Source: Rachycentron canadum (Eukaryota > Chordata > Actinopteri > Carangiformes > Rachycentridae). From it: a DNA stretch of 64,000 bases. Positions 1 to 10,332 of this stretch are shown here, piece by piece. The position numbers and the translations under genes were made by a program. A model generated the notes under the pieces. The model saw nothing but the letters and a program-made list of their open reading frames with translations. It had not been told where the DNA came from and made no database searches. The stretch's first letter is position 1. Each line of letters starts with the position of its first letter. The DNA lies in the NCBI GenBank assembly GCA_038496675.1, contig CM076655.1, forward strand, positions 23,765,222 to 23,829,221, written 5' to 3'.

Positions 1-35
<35 letters not shown>

Positions 36-42
36 GGGTGGG
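1..42. repeat. Poly-G run at window start
   Basis: Thirty-four consecutive G residues, then TGGGTGGG. It could be a genuine G-rich tract able to form a quadruplex, or an assembly or sequencing artefact at a contig edge. A pure run this long is rare in otherwise AT-rich fish DNA. Confidence 0.9.
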
Positions 43-882
43 TTCAGCCACAGCAGAGTCAGAGCACGAGATCAATAAAACTCAGAAACTGTTTAGTAGA
101 GATTTAGTCAAGCTACGTTTAGTTAAAACGTACGTTTTTATATATATTTTTTGTCAATCTGAGGGTGAAAGTTCACCAGAAACCCAGGTCAAAGTTTTGC
201 TCCTTTATGGGCAAATCCAATGAAGCTGATTCTGGATAATAAACACTGTGAAATCATGTTAGTGAGGATTTCATTGGAAAAACTGATCTCGTTAATTATT
301 ATTCTTTTTAACTTATACACACTTTCACCAAACCCAGCACACCACAGGGGCGGGCCTAGAAGATTTGAATGAGGGGGCCAGACTGGGGTCCAGACTCAGA
401 GGAGGGTGGCACATTTAAATACCATGTAAGAAAAATAACAAAACAGTGAAATTACAGCCCTATATTATGGATAAGGGGTGAGCTGTTAGCTGCTTTACAG
501 GCTCTCAGCATCCCATAACTTTATATTAGACACTACATGGGTGACATGAAAGATAAAGTTTCACAGCTCAGTGTGAACAACCATCACTCAGTGTCTGTGT
601 GTGTGAGTGTGTGGGCATGTCTAGACCTCAGTCTAAATCAATGGGGATGTAATGAGGAACCTTCTTTCTTTTCTATCTCTCTCTGATAAGTAGCTATGTG
701 TGTGCGTGTGTGTATGTGTCTGTGTGTGTGTGTTCTCGAACCTGTATCTGATATGTGAAGACGTTTTTGACAGTGATCAGATTGTGTCACTTCTTCTACA
801 AACTATCCAGTGGTTGACATGATGACATGAAGTAATGATGGTTAATGTTACAGTTAACAACTCTCAAGTACAGCACAAAAAC

Positions 883-908
883 GTGTGTGTGTGTGTGTGT
901 GTGTGTGT
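883..908. repeat. (GT)13 microsatellite
   Basis: An uninterrupted GT dinucleotide tract. The open frame across it (VCVCVC) is a translation artefact. Confidence 0.97.
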
Positions 909-944
909 CATAGAGATTGATGAGGAGAAGACAGAAAAAAATCA

Positions 945-1335
945 ATTCAGACTCTTCCTCCTCTTCGATTTTCACAGCTACTCCCCTCCTCTCCTTCTAT
1001 CCTCTGCTTCAACACCTCCTTCATCTTCCTCTCCAAACCTACTCTACAACTTTTTCTCTTCTTCTCCTGCAGCTCCTCGTCCCACTTCCTCTTCTCCTTG
1101 CTCCTTATGTACTCCTTCCTTATCATCATCCCTTTCTTCTCCACCAAGCTCTTAACTTCTTCTCATAATAATCTTGTCATTCTCAGAACCTTCATCGCCA
1201 TCTCTCCATCAGAACCTCCTCTTCCTCTTTCCTTTCATGGTGCCATATTTTCTCCTCTTCATTCTTCTGCTCATTGCCCCAGCTCCCCCTCTATCCATCC
1301 TCCTCCTCTCCCATCATCACGGCCATGAGTCTTGT
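945..1335. repeat. Pyrimidine-rich (CTT/CCT) tract
   Basis: Nearly 400 bases of the plus strand are mostly C and T, with imperfect CTT, CTC and CCT triplets. It encodes overlapping Ser/Leu/Pro-rich frames in several phases, which is typical of low-complexity DNA and not of a gene. Confidence 0.85.
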
Positions 1336-4300
1336 TTTCTTTATTATATCTTCTTCTGTATGTGTCACACACCCACACACTCGCACCGGTGACAAACCGA
1401 GGTGCAAACGTGCAGCGTTTTCAAATGCCCTCATTTATATGCTCACTGAGGTCGTTCTAATCCCTGATAAAGACGAGAGAAAGAAGAGCTTTTAAGTTCC
1501 TTCACGCTATCTGCAAATTCAACAACTTCCCCAGCAAACTCCTCTTTCTAATCACCTTCTGTTCCACCTTTTCATCAATTCACTTCCACTTGAGTCATCT
1601 GACACTTAACCATTACCAATAATACAGCTGGAGGCCAGAGCTGTGGAGCACAATATTATTTCCAAAGTGAAAAGTTACTTCATTTAAGAGCTGAAAGCAC
1701 AGGTTTGAAATGACTGAGTCCACAACATGAACCCTTGACTTGTAGTGATTCTGTCTCTAAACTCATGTTTCTGGATCATATTTGGTCCCACACATAACTA
1801 GTAAAAACAGTGAAAACCTCAGTCATTTAAAATATCCCACGACAGACATTCAAGTGAAACTCCTTTTTAGGCTTGTACATGCAACATCTAATAACTTTAA
1901 AACAAAACACGTTTTTGGAAAATTAAGTGTAGTTCCTGGAAAAGCAATGAGAAAGAAATAGTTTAAGTTAGACGTCAAATCTATAGAGGACAGGGGCGAT
2001 ATCACTTATGCAATGTTTGTAATGAAAGAATCACTATCTCCATGAGGCTTGAGTAAGCCAACATTGAGGACATCTGGAAGGAATGGAAAAAATCTGATTT
2101 TTATTTTGAACACCCCATTTTCTCATTGTTTATTTTTAGAATTGCATTGTAAAAAAAAAAAAAATGGAGAAAAGGGGTCAGGAGACTATTGTACTGTTGT
2201 TGTCATGTAATTATGTATGAAGGAAAAAATGGTAAACGGTGCTCAAAGTTAAAAAGTGGCACATGGAGCAACACCAACATAATTTACAGCATAACCTGTT
2301 CAGCTATAATAGATATTTAAATAGTGCAACATGGAATCATACACAAAATCAGCAGCACTAATTTCACAATCTTATGATTGAAGGTGATGTTGCCATTTCC
2401 TGATTAAGTAAAATAGAAATAAAATATTGAAATTAACATTATACCGAACTGAATATGATTGGATGTTACTCTGTTCTCAAATGTGAGTGACTGTTCACTT
2501 TGAGCGAGGCATAAAACTTCTTAAATATTAAAACTGCACAAATACAAGTTAGTTAAAACCAAATTATGCAGTTACCTGCGTCTGAGGTGGCAACAGGTTG
2601 GTAAATGCCAACAAATAATCAGGGCCATCGGGTGGCCTGAACAGAATAAACTACATCTTGCATGTTCTTGTGCACATTTTCTAAAACTGTGGACAGAAAT
2701 ACAACTCGACAGGTTAACAAAGACACACGAAGAACACTTTACTTTTTTTCTTCCCCTTGCAGCAGAATTGCGTTATTAGCTGGCAGCGAATGGCTGCTTG
2801 TCCTGTGAAAACTGCAAATACACACAAATATGCACGTTCACTTCATCTTGTAAAATACACAATGCACTATGAATACAACAATAAACCCCAGTGACCAGCA
2901 GCTGAAGCTCCCCAGCTACAGCACGTCACAGATGACCTCGGGTGAAAGGTCGTAACGTGACCGAAACTGACTGACGACCAAGATCAATTATTTATAGCGT
3001 CAGATAATAGTTTAGTGTTCTTCTCGATAAGTGCCACAGTCAGTTAAAAACCAAAAATAAAATGAAATAAAATAAAATGTGCCTCGACAAAACAGTAGAT
3101 CATGGCGCAGAGAGGCAGGTGCTCGACCACCGACGGCTCCCCCCCTCTCTGCATGGTTTGGAGCCTCTGCAGTGAGCTGTGAGTCTACTCATGTTTCAAA
3201 TCTTATTCAGCTGAGTGTCCATCAATTCAAGTTCAAAACATGAAAAATGACCATAACCGGGAGTCAGGTTGTTATGCACCAGCAGCGATGAAACATCCCA
3301 CTGTGTCTATATTTACTCTGGCAAACTCTCTATCTTTAGGCCTGCATTTTTCAAGCTTCCATGAGCAGAATTGCAGATCTTGGATCACCAGACATGCCTC
3401 CCTGACTATCTCATCCTCTGTGACCTGGGAGATAAAACCTGACTGCAGAACAGCTCCCCTCGTGTGAGGTGCTGCTGTAAAAACCATCCTAAGAGCCGCA
3501 TGATTCTCAAAACCTTGATTTTCATTGTGAGGGACCAAAAGTGTTTTCTATGAAAACTAGGACACGGGAGTGCGTCCCTTCTATTCCACATCTGTGCAGA
3601 GAGAGTTGGTGCATGTCTGTCAACAAGGTCAGCCTGCAAACTAACCACTAGATGTTATGCAGCAAGAATGAAATGCATGCAAAAACAAGATAGCCTTAAT
3701 CTGGAGTGGGCTTCAATTTAAAGCATTGCGCAATACAATGATTGATATGAATAAGACACAGTGTTGAACACATCACACTAAAAAAAACACCAGATATTTT
3801 TATCCATATCTGGTGGATATTAAACCTGAAGACTTCTGCTCGACTTGACAGACTTGACATCAGCAGAGTGACAGGATTGTTAAGAAGTCAGCTTCTGTTT
3901 GTTGAATGTGGTGACTGCAGGAGACTAGAGCTCCCATCATCAACCTTGTACCATCTTAGGCTAGAGTTTTTTTTAAAAAAACCTGTTTTAGTTTGAAATC
4001 TTTGGGGTCACGCTGTGGTCCAGACAATTAAACCGAAACTGTAACATAGGCTGTGTCCAAAATTACTCATTACTCCTATATATGGTCCATTTTGTTGTGC
4101 TGTGTGAATGTATTGTGCAAATTTTCGGACTCATAATATCCCACAATGCATCATGAAAAGTAATGTACAAACAATAGTCATGAGTGATTTCAGTGACACA
4201 GATTACAATCACTCCCTGAGTGGATTTTATCAGCCTCAACTACCAGCGGTGAAAGCAACATGATTAACAAGTTATTTAGGTGTTGCTGACCTTGTTGTCT

Positions 4301-4584
4301 TTACTCGCAGCTGCTGTGCAGTTAAATTCTGCATTTCAACGCTGTTCCTTTGTTGTGTTTTCTGCAACTAACCAACTGCAAAGTAGACAAATCTGTTTTG
4401 TCATTGCTGATACTGAAACTGTCGTCTGGATGGAGATTATTTTAGCTTTAATAAATTAAAACGTAGCCATGTGGACGTAGCCTTAAACTACTTAACCATC
4501 GTAACTTACTGTTAGTCTGAGATAACAACGTTTATCAGGATTGCATAGACACCATTTTCTCTTCTATAAAACTTCAAATGAAGC

Positions 4585-5245
4585 GCCTTTGACATATCAG
4601 CAGTGTGGTTTGAACTAACACCTCTATTTGGAGACCAGAAATCCCATTGTGCCCAAACAGTCGACTGCTTGGCCATCCTGACCAGATTTTTCAGATGTAG
4701 CCCCGTCTCCCAACATATTTCTATTTGTAGTCACAACACTGAGTATTTTCATCAGCACCTTTTCTTTTCAATAAAACATGTTTGTATGTCAGGGATTTGA
4801 GCCAATGCCTCCACTGGGAAACCAAAAGATCCTTTTCAAAAAGGTTTATGAGTCTGGTGTTGTTGAGGGCTTGGCCATCCCGAGCAGTCCCGCCTTTAGT
4901 CTGGTATACCAGCCTTTATTCTTTTCAATAAAACTAAGAAGCATACGTCTCATGTGAGAAGTGGGATTTGAATTCAGCTTTACTAGTCCTGAGGTTGAAT
5001 TCTTTAATAAGGATTAACCTGGTGTTTGGTGCTGTAGTGCACTCATACATCCTGGCTCCAGTGCAGCCCATTTCATATTATGTTTGTTGACAGTAGTAAA
5101 GAGAGCATTGAAAAGTGACTTTTGACCATAAGACATTTGACATGTCAGGAGTGGGAAATCAGGCCTCCAGAAGATCCATTATTTCCGAAGGACTGGCCTT
5201 CAGTGCAACACCTTAGGCCATTCAGCCATCCTGATGGGCAGGTAT
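4585..5245 (-). repeat. Degenerate ~190 bp tandem units, tRNA-like
   Basis: Related blocks recur about every 170-195 bases. GACATATCAGCAGTGTGG near 4589, TGTATGTCAGGGATTTGAG near 4783, a relative near 4955 and GACATGTCAGGAGTGGG near 5139 mark four unit starts. TTGGCCATCCTGACCAG near 4669, TTGGCCATCCCGAGCAG near 4870 and a TTCAGCCATCCTGATGGGC form near 5218 recur inside units. CTTTTCAATAAAAC occurs twice. The GGGATTTGARNC motif is, on the minus strand, like the B box of a pol III promoter, so a tandem SINE-derived array is a plausible reading. The copies are too diverged for firm unit limits. Confidence 0.55.
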
Positions 5246-5607
5246 AACCTTGTATCTGCACCAGGTTACACTGTATTATGCATAATGGTGAGCATAAAGG
5301 AATATTTCCAGTTTGTGCAGCGTTCACAAGGTAGAAGCCAGATGATAGACTCAACCCAAAACACGCCACAAACATCCTCAGAGACAAAGAAATCCTGCAG
5401 TCTAGTGGCACTGACAGAGATGGTGGCACTGAGAGTCACAGATGTGCAAGGTACGTCAAGGTTGATAAACAGCGAATGATGCATAAATGACAGATTTGCA
5501 AAATACAGCTAAAGTTACCAGAAGCTCGTATTAGGATCCATGTGCAGACTGGTCTTTCAGATTTAGGCTGATTGTGAATCATGAATACTGGAGCTAATTG
5601 TAGAAGA

Positions 5608-5780
5608 CCATTTTTGGCCATATTATTTTTCTCATTATTATTTTGACAAGACAATATACAGGAAATGGATAGAGAGAGGGCCGATGACATGCAGGAAAGA
5701 GTGTGGGGACTCACCTGCTCAGAGCATTTGCGTCGTCATTGCATGTGCCCTGACCACTCGGCTATCGGGTCGCCCCTAAA
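5608..5780 (-). mobile_element. tRNA-derived SINE, antisense
   Basis: Read on the minus strand from 5780, it begins GGGGCGACCCGATAGCCGAG, which contains a good pol III A box (TAGCCGAGTGG). A degenerate B box (GGTGAGTCC) follows about 45 bases later. Then comes a body of CTCTCTCTATCCATTTCCTG type and a GGCCAAAAA-like end. The same body and head pattern recurs at 16915-17083, 29905-30050 and 40060-40115. The exact family is not named because no library search was possible. Confidence 0.7.
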
Positions 5781-7104
5781 GGTGTCTTTTACTCAGGGTG
5801 TGCCCATGTAGTTTCTGAGAAAATCAAGAGGACTACAGTGAGAGCAAAGTTGAAGCCTAAAAGTGGGGATGGCAGTTAAGTTTGTAACTGGGTCAGGAGG
5901 AGCAGCTGTCAGGAGACCACATTCCTCAGGCTCAGTCTAAGGAAGCTGTACCCTTGAGGCTGGCGCCTTATGCCTCTCGGACATCCCGACACCCTTCAGC
6001 CACACGCCTGTTATTTTATTATGTTCAGAAGCCTTTTCATGTTCATATTGTAACTCTAATACCCTGACCAATGGCAGCTGTACATTGGTTAACTGATGTA
6101 TTGTTCTTCTTACTGCATATTGACTTTTTTGGCAGTTGGATATGATGGAAGATCCAATTCCTGGTGGGATTATTGATTATTTGGTTACGTGTACATATGT
6201 TCACCCTACTTACTCTACATATATCAGGGAAAATACTGCAGTGACTATTAGAGGAATCAGTAAATGAGCAAACAGATAAATGTGTCAGCAGCAATCTAAC
6301 CTAACTCATGGCTCCATTTAGAGACCAGCAGCCCTGTTTTATGCGGATGGATTACCACTGAGCCCGGTGCTGTAAATCATGGGCTGTCTCCACACACTAA
6401 CAGGACATCCTCAGTTGTTTTCACCTTTCAGATCTGCTTTAATTGTTAAAAGGGAAGAATTTGACCATTGTAGGCATGTCCTGAATGAGTCATTTCAATT
6501 AATAAAATTAGACTGACTCTTCCATTCAGGATAATCATTAATATCCTCATACAAGTAATTTGAAAATGTTCTTGTCCAACCCAGGACCAAGGTTTGGCAC
6601 ATCTCACTCTCTGCCAAAAGGCTTCAGGAGTGAAGAGTAAAGTGAAAAATGGAGCCTAATAGAACGTATGGACCTGATTTAATGACATTGGGATATGATT
6701 TAAAATGACCTGACATGAAATGTTCATACCGTCTCATGTCTGCACAAAATGAATTAGTAAAGTGCATCGTACAGGATGCAGTTTTATTGTATCAGGTGGT
6801 ACAGTACGATGATTTATAAACTCTTTTTCAAAATTATTCAGTAATTGTGTTTTTAACTATTTCACCCTAATCTCTATGTATTTCCAGAGACATTACTGTT
6901 GATACAGATCATAACAAAATTAATAAAATAAAAGCAAAATAATATGTAATATAAAATTAACAGCTGGATACAAACATTTGGTGTTTGAGTCTTAACTCTG
7001 CAGGACTCATCATCTCTGTTGAGGCTTATGGCGTCGCCCTCTCAGCCAGAGAAATGTTTACATTCACCATAGTGATTAGACGACGCAGTCGCATCTGTCA
7101 GTCC
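5781..7104. other. Unassigned AT-rich stretch
   Basis: No gene or recognised element. Around 6475-6600 there is unique-looking sequence rich in TAAT and ATTA motifs that could be conserved non-coding DNA, but the window alone cannot show this. Confidence 0.5.
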
Positions 7105-7109
7105 ACACA

Positions 7110-7152
<43 letters not shown>
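7105..7152. repeat. (AC)n microsatellite
   Basis: About 24 AC units with one CCC interruption. More broken AC-rich sequence continues to about 7360, explaining the His/Thr-rich frames here. Confidence 0.95.
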
Positions 7153-7154
<2 letters not shown>

Positions 7155-7859
7155 ATTCACAGCTTTCCTCCTTCTGCCCTCCTGTTACGTCATATTTACT
7201 CACATAACATGTAGTAAATCAATTGTATGAATGTGTGTATCGATCAACCCAGACTGTTCAACAATGACGATACAGATTGTAAACACACACGCACACGTAC
7301 AGAAACACACACACACACACACCGATGTATCTACACACACAGATGTATGTATGGAAACGCAGACACTCAGACGAACAAACGCACTGAACTATACACATGT
7401 AAACATGGACGCACTGCATATTTTCAGATGTAAACTAAAGCTTCTCAGCTCATCCATGAAAAATACCTGCATTTGTCTGTCTATGTCTCTCACCCTCCCT
7501 CTCTCCCTCCCTCTCTCTCTCCCTCCATCTGCCACACACTCACACAGAGGCTTAGTGTTCATTGTATTTAACCCAGTCGTCCCAGAGTGTAGAGTGTGTG
7601 TGAGCTTTGTATCCACTTACTTAACACACAGCAGAAAGAGAGACAGATGGAAACATGGATCCAGCTGTAAAGAGTCAGTAATAATGAGATAAAATATTTA
7701 CATCAAACACACACGCACACACACACACAGTTAAATCATCCATGAAGACCTGCAATAACCCCACAGTACCAGAACATCTGACTCACAACATGCGCACACT
7801 GCAGTAGGACACAACATGGGGTTAAAGGCTGTTAAAGAAGTTGATTCTTATTCTGATGT

Positions 7860-7939
7860 TCAGAAGAGAAAGAGAGAGAGAGAGGATGAGAGAGTGTGTG
7901 TGTGTTGGCCGGCCATACAGTCAGCGAGCGAGCGACAAT

Positions 7940-7970
<31 letters not shown>

Positions 7971-8700
7971 TGCGATACAGAGAGGCTGAGTCCTGATTGG
8001 CTGAGAGGAGCCCTTGTATCTGAGTGGAAAGAATGTGAGCCAGAGAGAGAGAGAGAGAGAGAGAGAGTGTGTGTCGGTCAACACGTGCTGCTCTGTCACA
8101 TGACTCAACAGTCCATCACTCTCTCTCTTTCTGTCTTTCCATGCTGGCTCGCTCTGATCTCTCTCTCTCTCTCTCTGCTGATGCTCTAGTATTTTCCCTC
8201 TCTCTTTCTTTTTCTCTCTCTGTCACATCTCTCCTCTTTTTCTTGCCCTCTCTCCGTCACCTCCTTCTCCCTCTCTCTCTCTCTCCCTCTCTTTTGATGT
8301 TCTTCCCTTCCCTCTGTTATTTCCTCAGCTCTTTTTTTTGCCCTTCTTTCTCGCCTCTCCTTCCTCTTTCTCCAGGTTTTATAACAATGGACCCTCCTGA
8401 ACAAATGATGGAAGAATAAATGTAAATCAAAGAAGTTCATTAATGAACATGCTGAACATTGTGTTACAGTCCTCCAATCTCCAAATCTCTCTTTCAAATT
8501 AAAACGTCTGTCCCTTGCTTCCTCTCTTTTTCCCTTCTTCTCACCCTCAATCTCTTCTTTCCTTTTCTTGCCTTGCCTTGTTTATCTCTCTCTCCGTTTC
8601 ATCTCCTTCTCTCTCCCACTCTCTCAGCGTCACTTGTCCAGGTTCAGCTCCTCAGCGTGGCTGGGAGTTTAGACTGTTGAGCCTCTCCACCGTGACCCTG
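7860..8700. repeat. GA-rich to CT-rich simple-sequence switch
   Basis: The plus strand is (GA)-rich at 7865-7898, 7942-7970 and 8042-8067. It then becomes (CT)-rich over about 8115-8375 and 8505-8630, including a pure CT run at 8159-8176. The GA and CT blocks are complementary and could pair as imperfect hairpins. Frames across it (RERERE, SLSLSL) are artefacts. Confidence 0.85.
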
Positions 8701-8763
8701 CACACGGACCAAACGCTCCCTGCTGCCAGAAATACAAACACACATTTAATGTACACAGGCAGG

Positions 8764-8765
8764 TG

Positions 8766-8807
<42 letters not shown>
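8764..8807. repeat. (GC)3(AC)n microsatellite
   Basis: A short alternating GC run is followed by about 17 AC units. The whole tract is alternating purine-pyrimidine, so it could form Z-DNA. Confidence 0.95.
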
Positions 8808-8808
<1 letters not shown>

Positions 8809-10149
8809 ATTGCATTTTTCCTACAATGACAAAGGAAGCCATCTTTATGAATCACATACTGTAGGTGATAAAGCACAAATTGTTTTCCGGCTCTGGCTCC
8901 AAGGAACAACCTTTAAACATTTCCAAAGTAAAGGGACGTCTCTCAAACTGCCTCTACTTTGAAATCACCTAATAAAATCTAGTGTGTTATATTTAGCCCT
9001 TGACAACATCCTGGTGAAGGTAGGTGGACCCATGAGTCAGACAAGTGCACTGGAGACTGGAGCCATCAGGATTCAAAGCCTTTTTCACACCTATTAACCA
9101 TCTATTATCTTTACTGTTCTTTGCAGAATGAAAGTCAGGCTCTTCCCTGTATTCATACACATATATCATAATCACATATTTAATAAAACACGCACTGCAC
9201 AACTGTCACAACCATCATAGAGGAGGCTGAATGAACTGCAGGTAAATCCTGGATCCCTGCTGTAACTTTACGGCTCTCCAGATAAAGGCATAAAGTTTGC
9301 ACAGCACCTCTGAAAAAGAGGTGATTCTATATAAGGTGTAGAGTAAGGCAGGGTCACGGCATGTAAGGCCTTGGTTAGAGGTCACAACTTTATTTATAAC
9401 ATGGCCAAATGCAACACGGCTCTGCAGTATAGTGACCCTAACAGTTCATTCTCAGCCTCCTGAAAAACAAGATGGCAGCATTATGGCACGGAGGGGTCTT
9501 GGGTGGGGTTGGATCATTAAAATAAGGAAGTTCATGGTGGGAACTGGAGCAGGGGAAAGAGGGAGGAAGGGTCGGGATGATGGTGCAAAGAGAAGGAGAG
9601 AGGAATGAAGGAAATGAGTCAAAAACAAACACTCAGAAAGGCAGAAAATAGATTCAACCTCCAGCAGAGGCAGAGAGACGCAGCAGTGGACTGAAAACAG
9701 CCCAAACTCTTTGTCTCTGAGGAATAGTGAGGGTGTCTGAAACAATTTAATATAATATAGGCATTTTGGTCAAGTACTCGAAACAGTCCACGATGTGTTT
9801 CCAGCTGTGCTAGTGATGCCCATCAGCTGTAGCCGGTCAGTCAGGGAGGTCGGGGTGTCTGTTGATTTTCAAAGGGGGAAGCAGCCTTTTCATTTAGTCT
9901 ATTTTAAAACCTTTGGTGTACACTTGTACTTTTAGGAGTATCTTTTGTGTATATTTCTGGTTTTACTACATTTCCCGGATCTTATGCCTTTGATAGACAG
10001 CGATGGACAACAATGGTCACGTTGCAGTTCCCGGTCAGTATCTCAACGACAGGTTCAGCCCCTGTTGTTGTAGTTTTAAATGCAGCAGTGCACTTGACTA
10101 CAGTGACACGACAAGCGGTGATAAAGAGATGATAGATGATGATATATGA
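8808..10149. other. Unassigned stretch
   Basis: No gene. A moderately purine-rich patch lies at 9540-9620. I recognise nothing else. Confidence 0.5.
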
Positions 10150-10306
10150 TAGTCAGATCCACCACTCACTCCTCCTCAGCTCCACCTTCTCCTCCACATA
10201 TGGTTCCTTCTGGGCTCAAAAAAAAGATGGCCAGCAGACAAATTACAAACTGGAGGCTTTAAAACTGCACTTCACAAACCGATTGGTGACGTCACGTTGC
10301 CACAAC
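10150..10306 (-). mobile_element. Family-A interspersed repeat, 5' part, antisense
   Basis: Its reverse complement matches the start of the large copy at 35668-36085. The shared blocks, in order, are GTGACGTCACC..ATTGG, GCCTCCAGTTTG, GGCCATCTT, ACCATAT.TGGAGGA and GGTGGAGCTGAGGAGGAG. Related fragments lie at 30262-30330, 32268-32480, 45311-45720, 48188-48432 and 58075-58372. The family is non-coding. I recall similar sequence as common in percomorph fish but cannot confirm its class. Confidence 0.8.
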
Positions 10307-10332
10307 TTAATTGAGACACAGCGCGTATAAAA
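10282..10332 (+). promoter_or_regulatory. CCAAT/CRE/TATA promoter-like cluster
   Basis: ATTGG (an inverted CCAAT box) at 10282-10286 directly abuts a perfect palindromic CRE, TGACGTCA, at 10287-10294. TATAAAA lies at 10326-10332, about 32 bases further on. The first two motifs are inside the family-A repeat and the TATA is just outside it. GC-richer sequence follows at 10355-10395. The spacing suits a core promoter, but no downstream gene is evident, so function is inferred only. Confidence 0.35.

Larger units (their letters stand above)
43..4584. other. Gene-free stretch with simple repeats
   Basis: Only short frames with no recognisable domain are present. Apart from the (GT) and CT tracts listed separately, I see A-rich runs near 2150 and 3960 but no definable element. 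The sequence is AT-rich and looks intergenic or intronic. Confidence 0.6.

Noticed and set aside
5680..5780. Possible functional tRNA gene
   Set aside because: The A box is good, but the B box is degraded, the arms do not fold as a cloverleaf by eye, and a SINE body follows directly.
8371..8419. Pyrimidine tract plus CAG followed by a short ATG frame (MDPPEQMMEE)
   Set aside because: The pyrimidine tract is part of a long CT microsatellite region, so the acceptor-like look is probably chance; ten codons are not enough.
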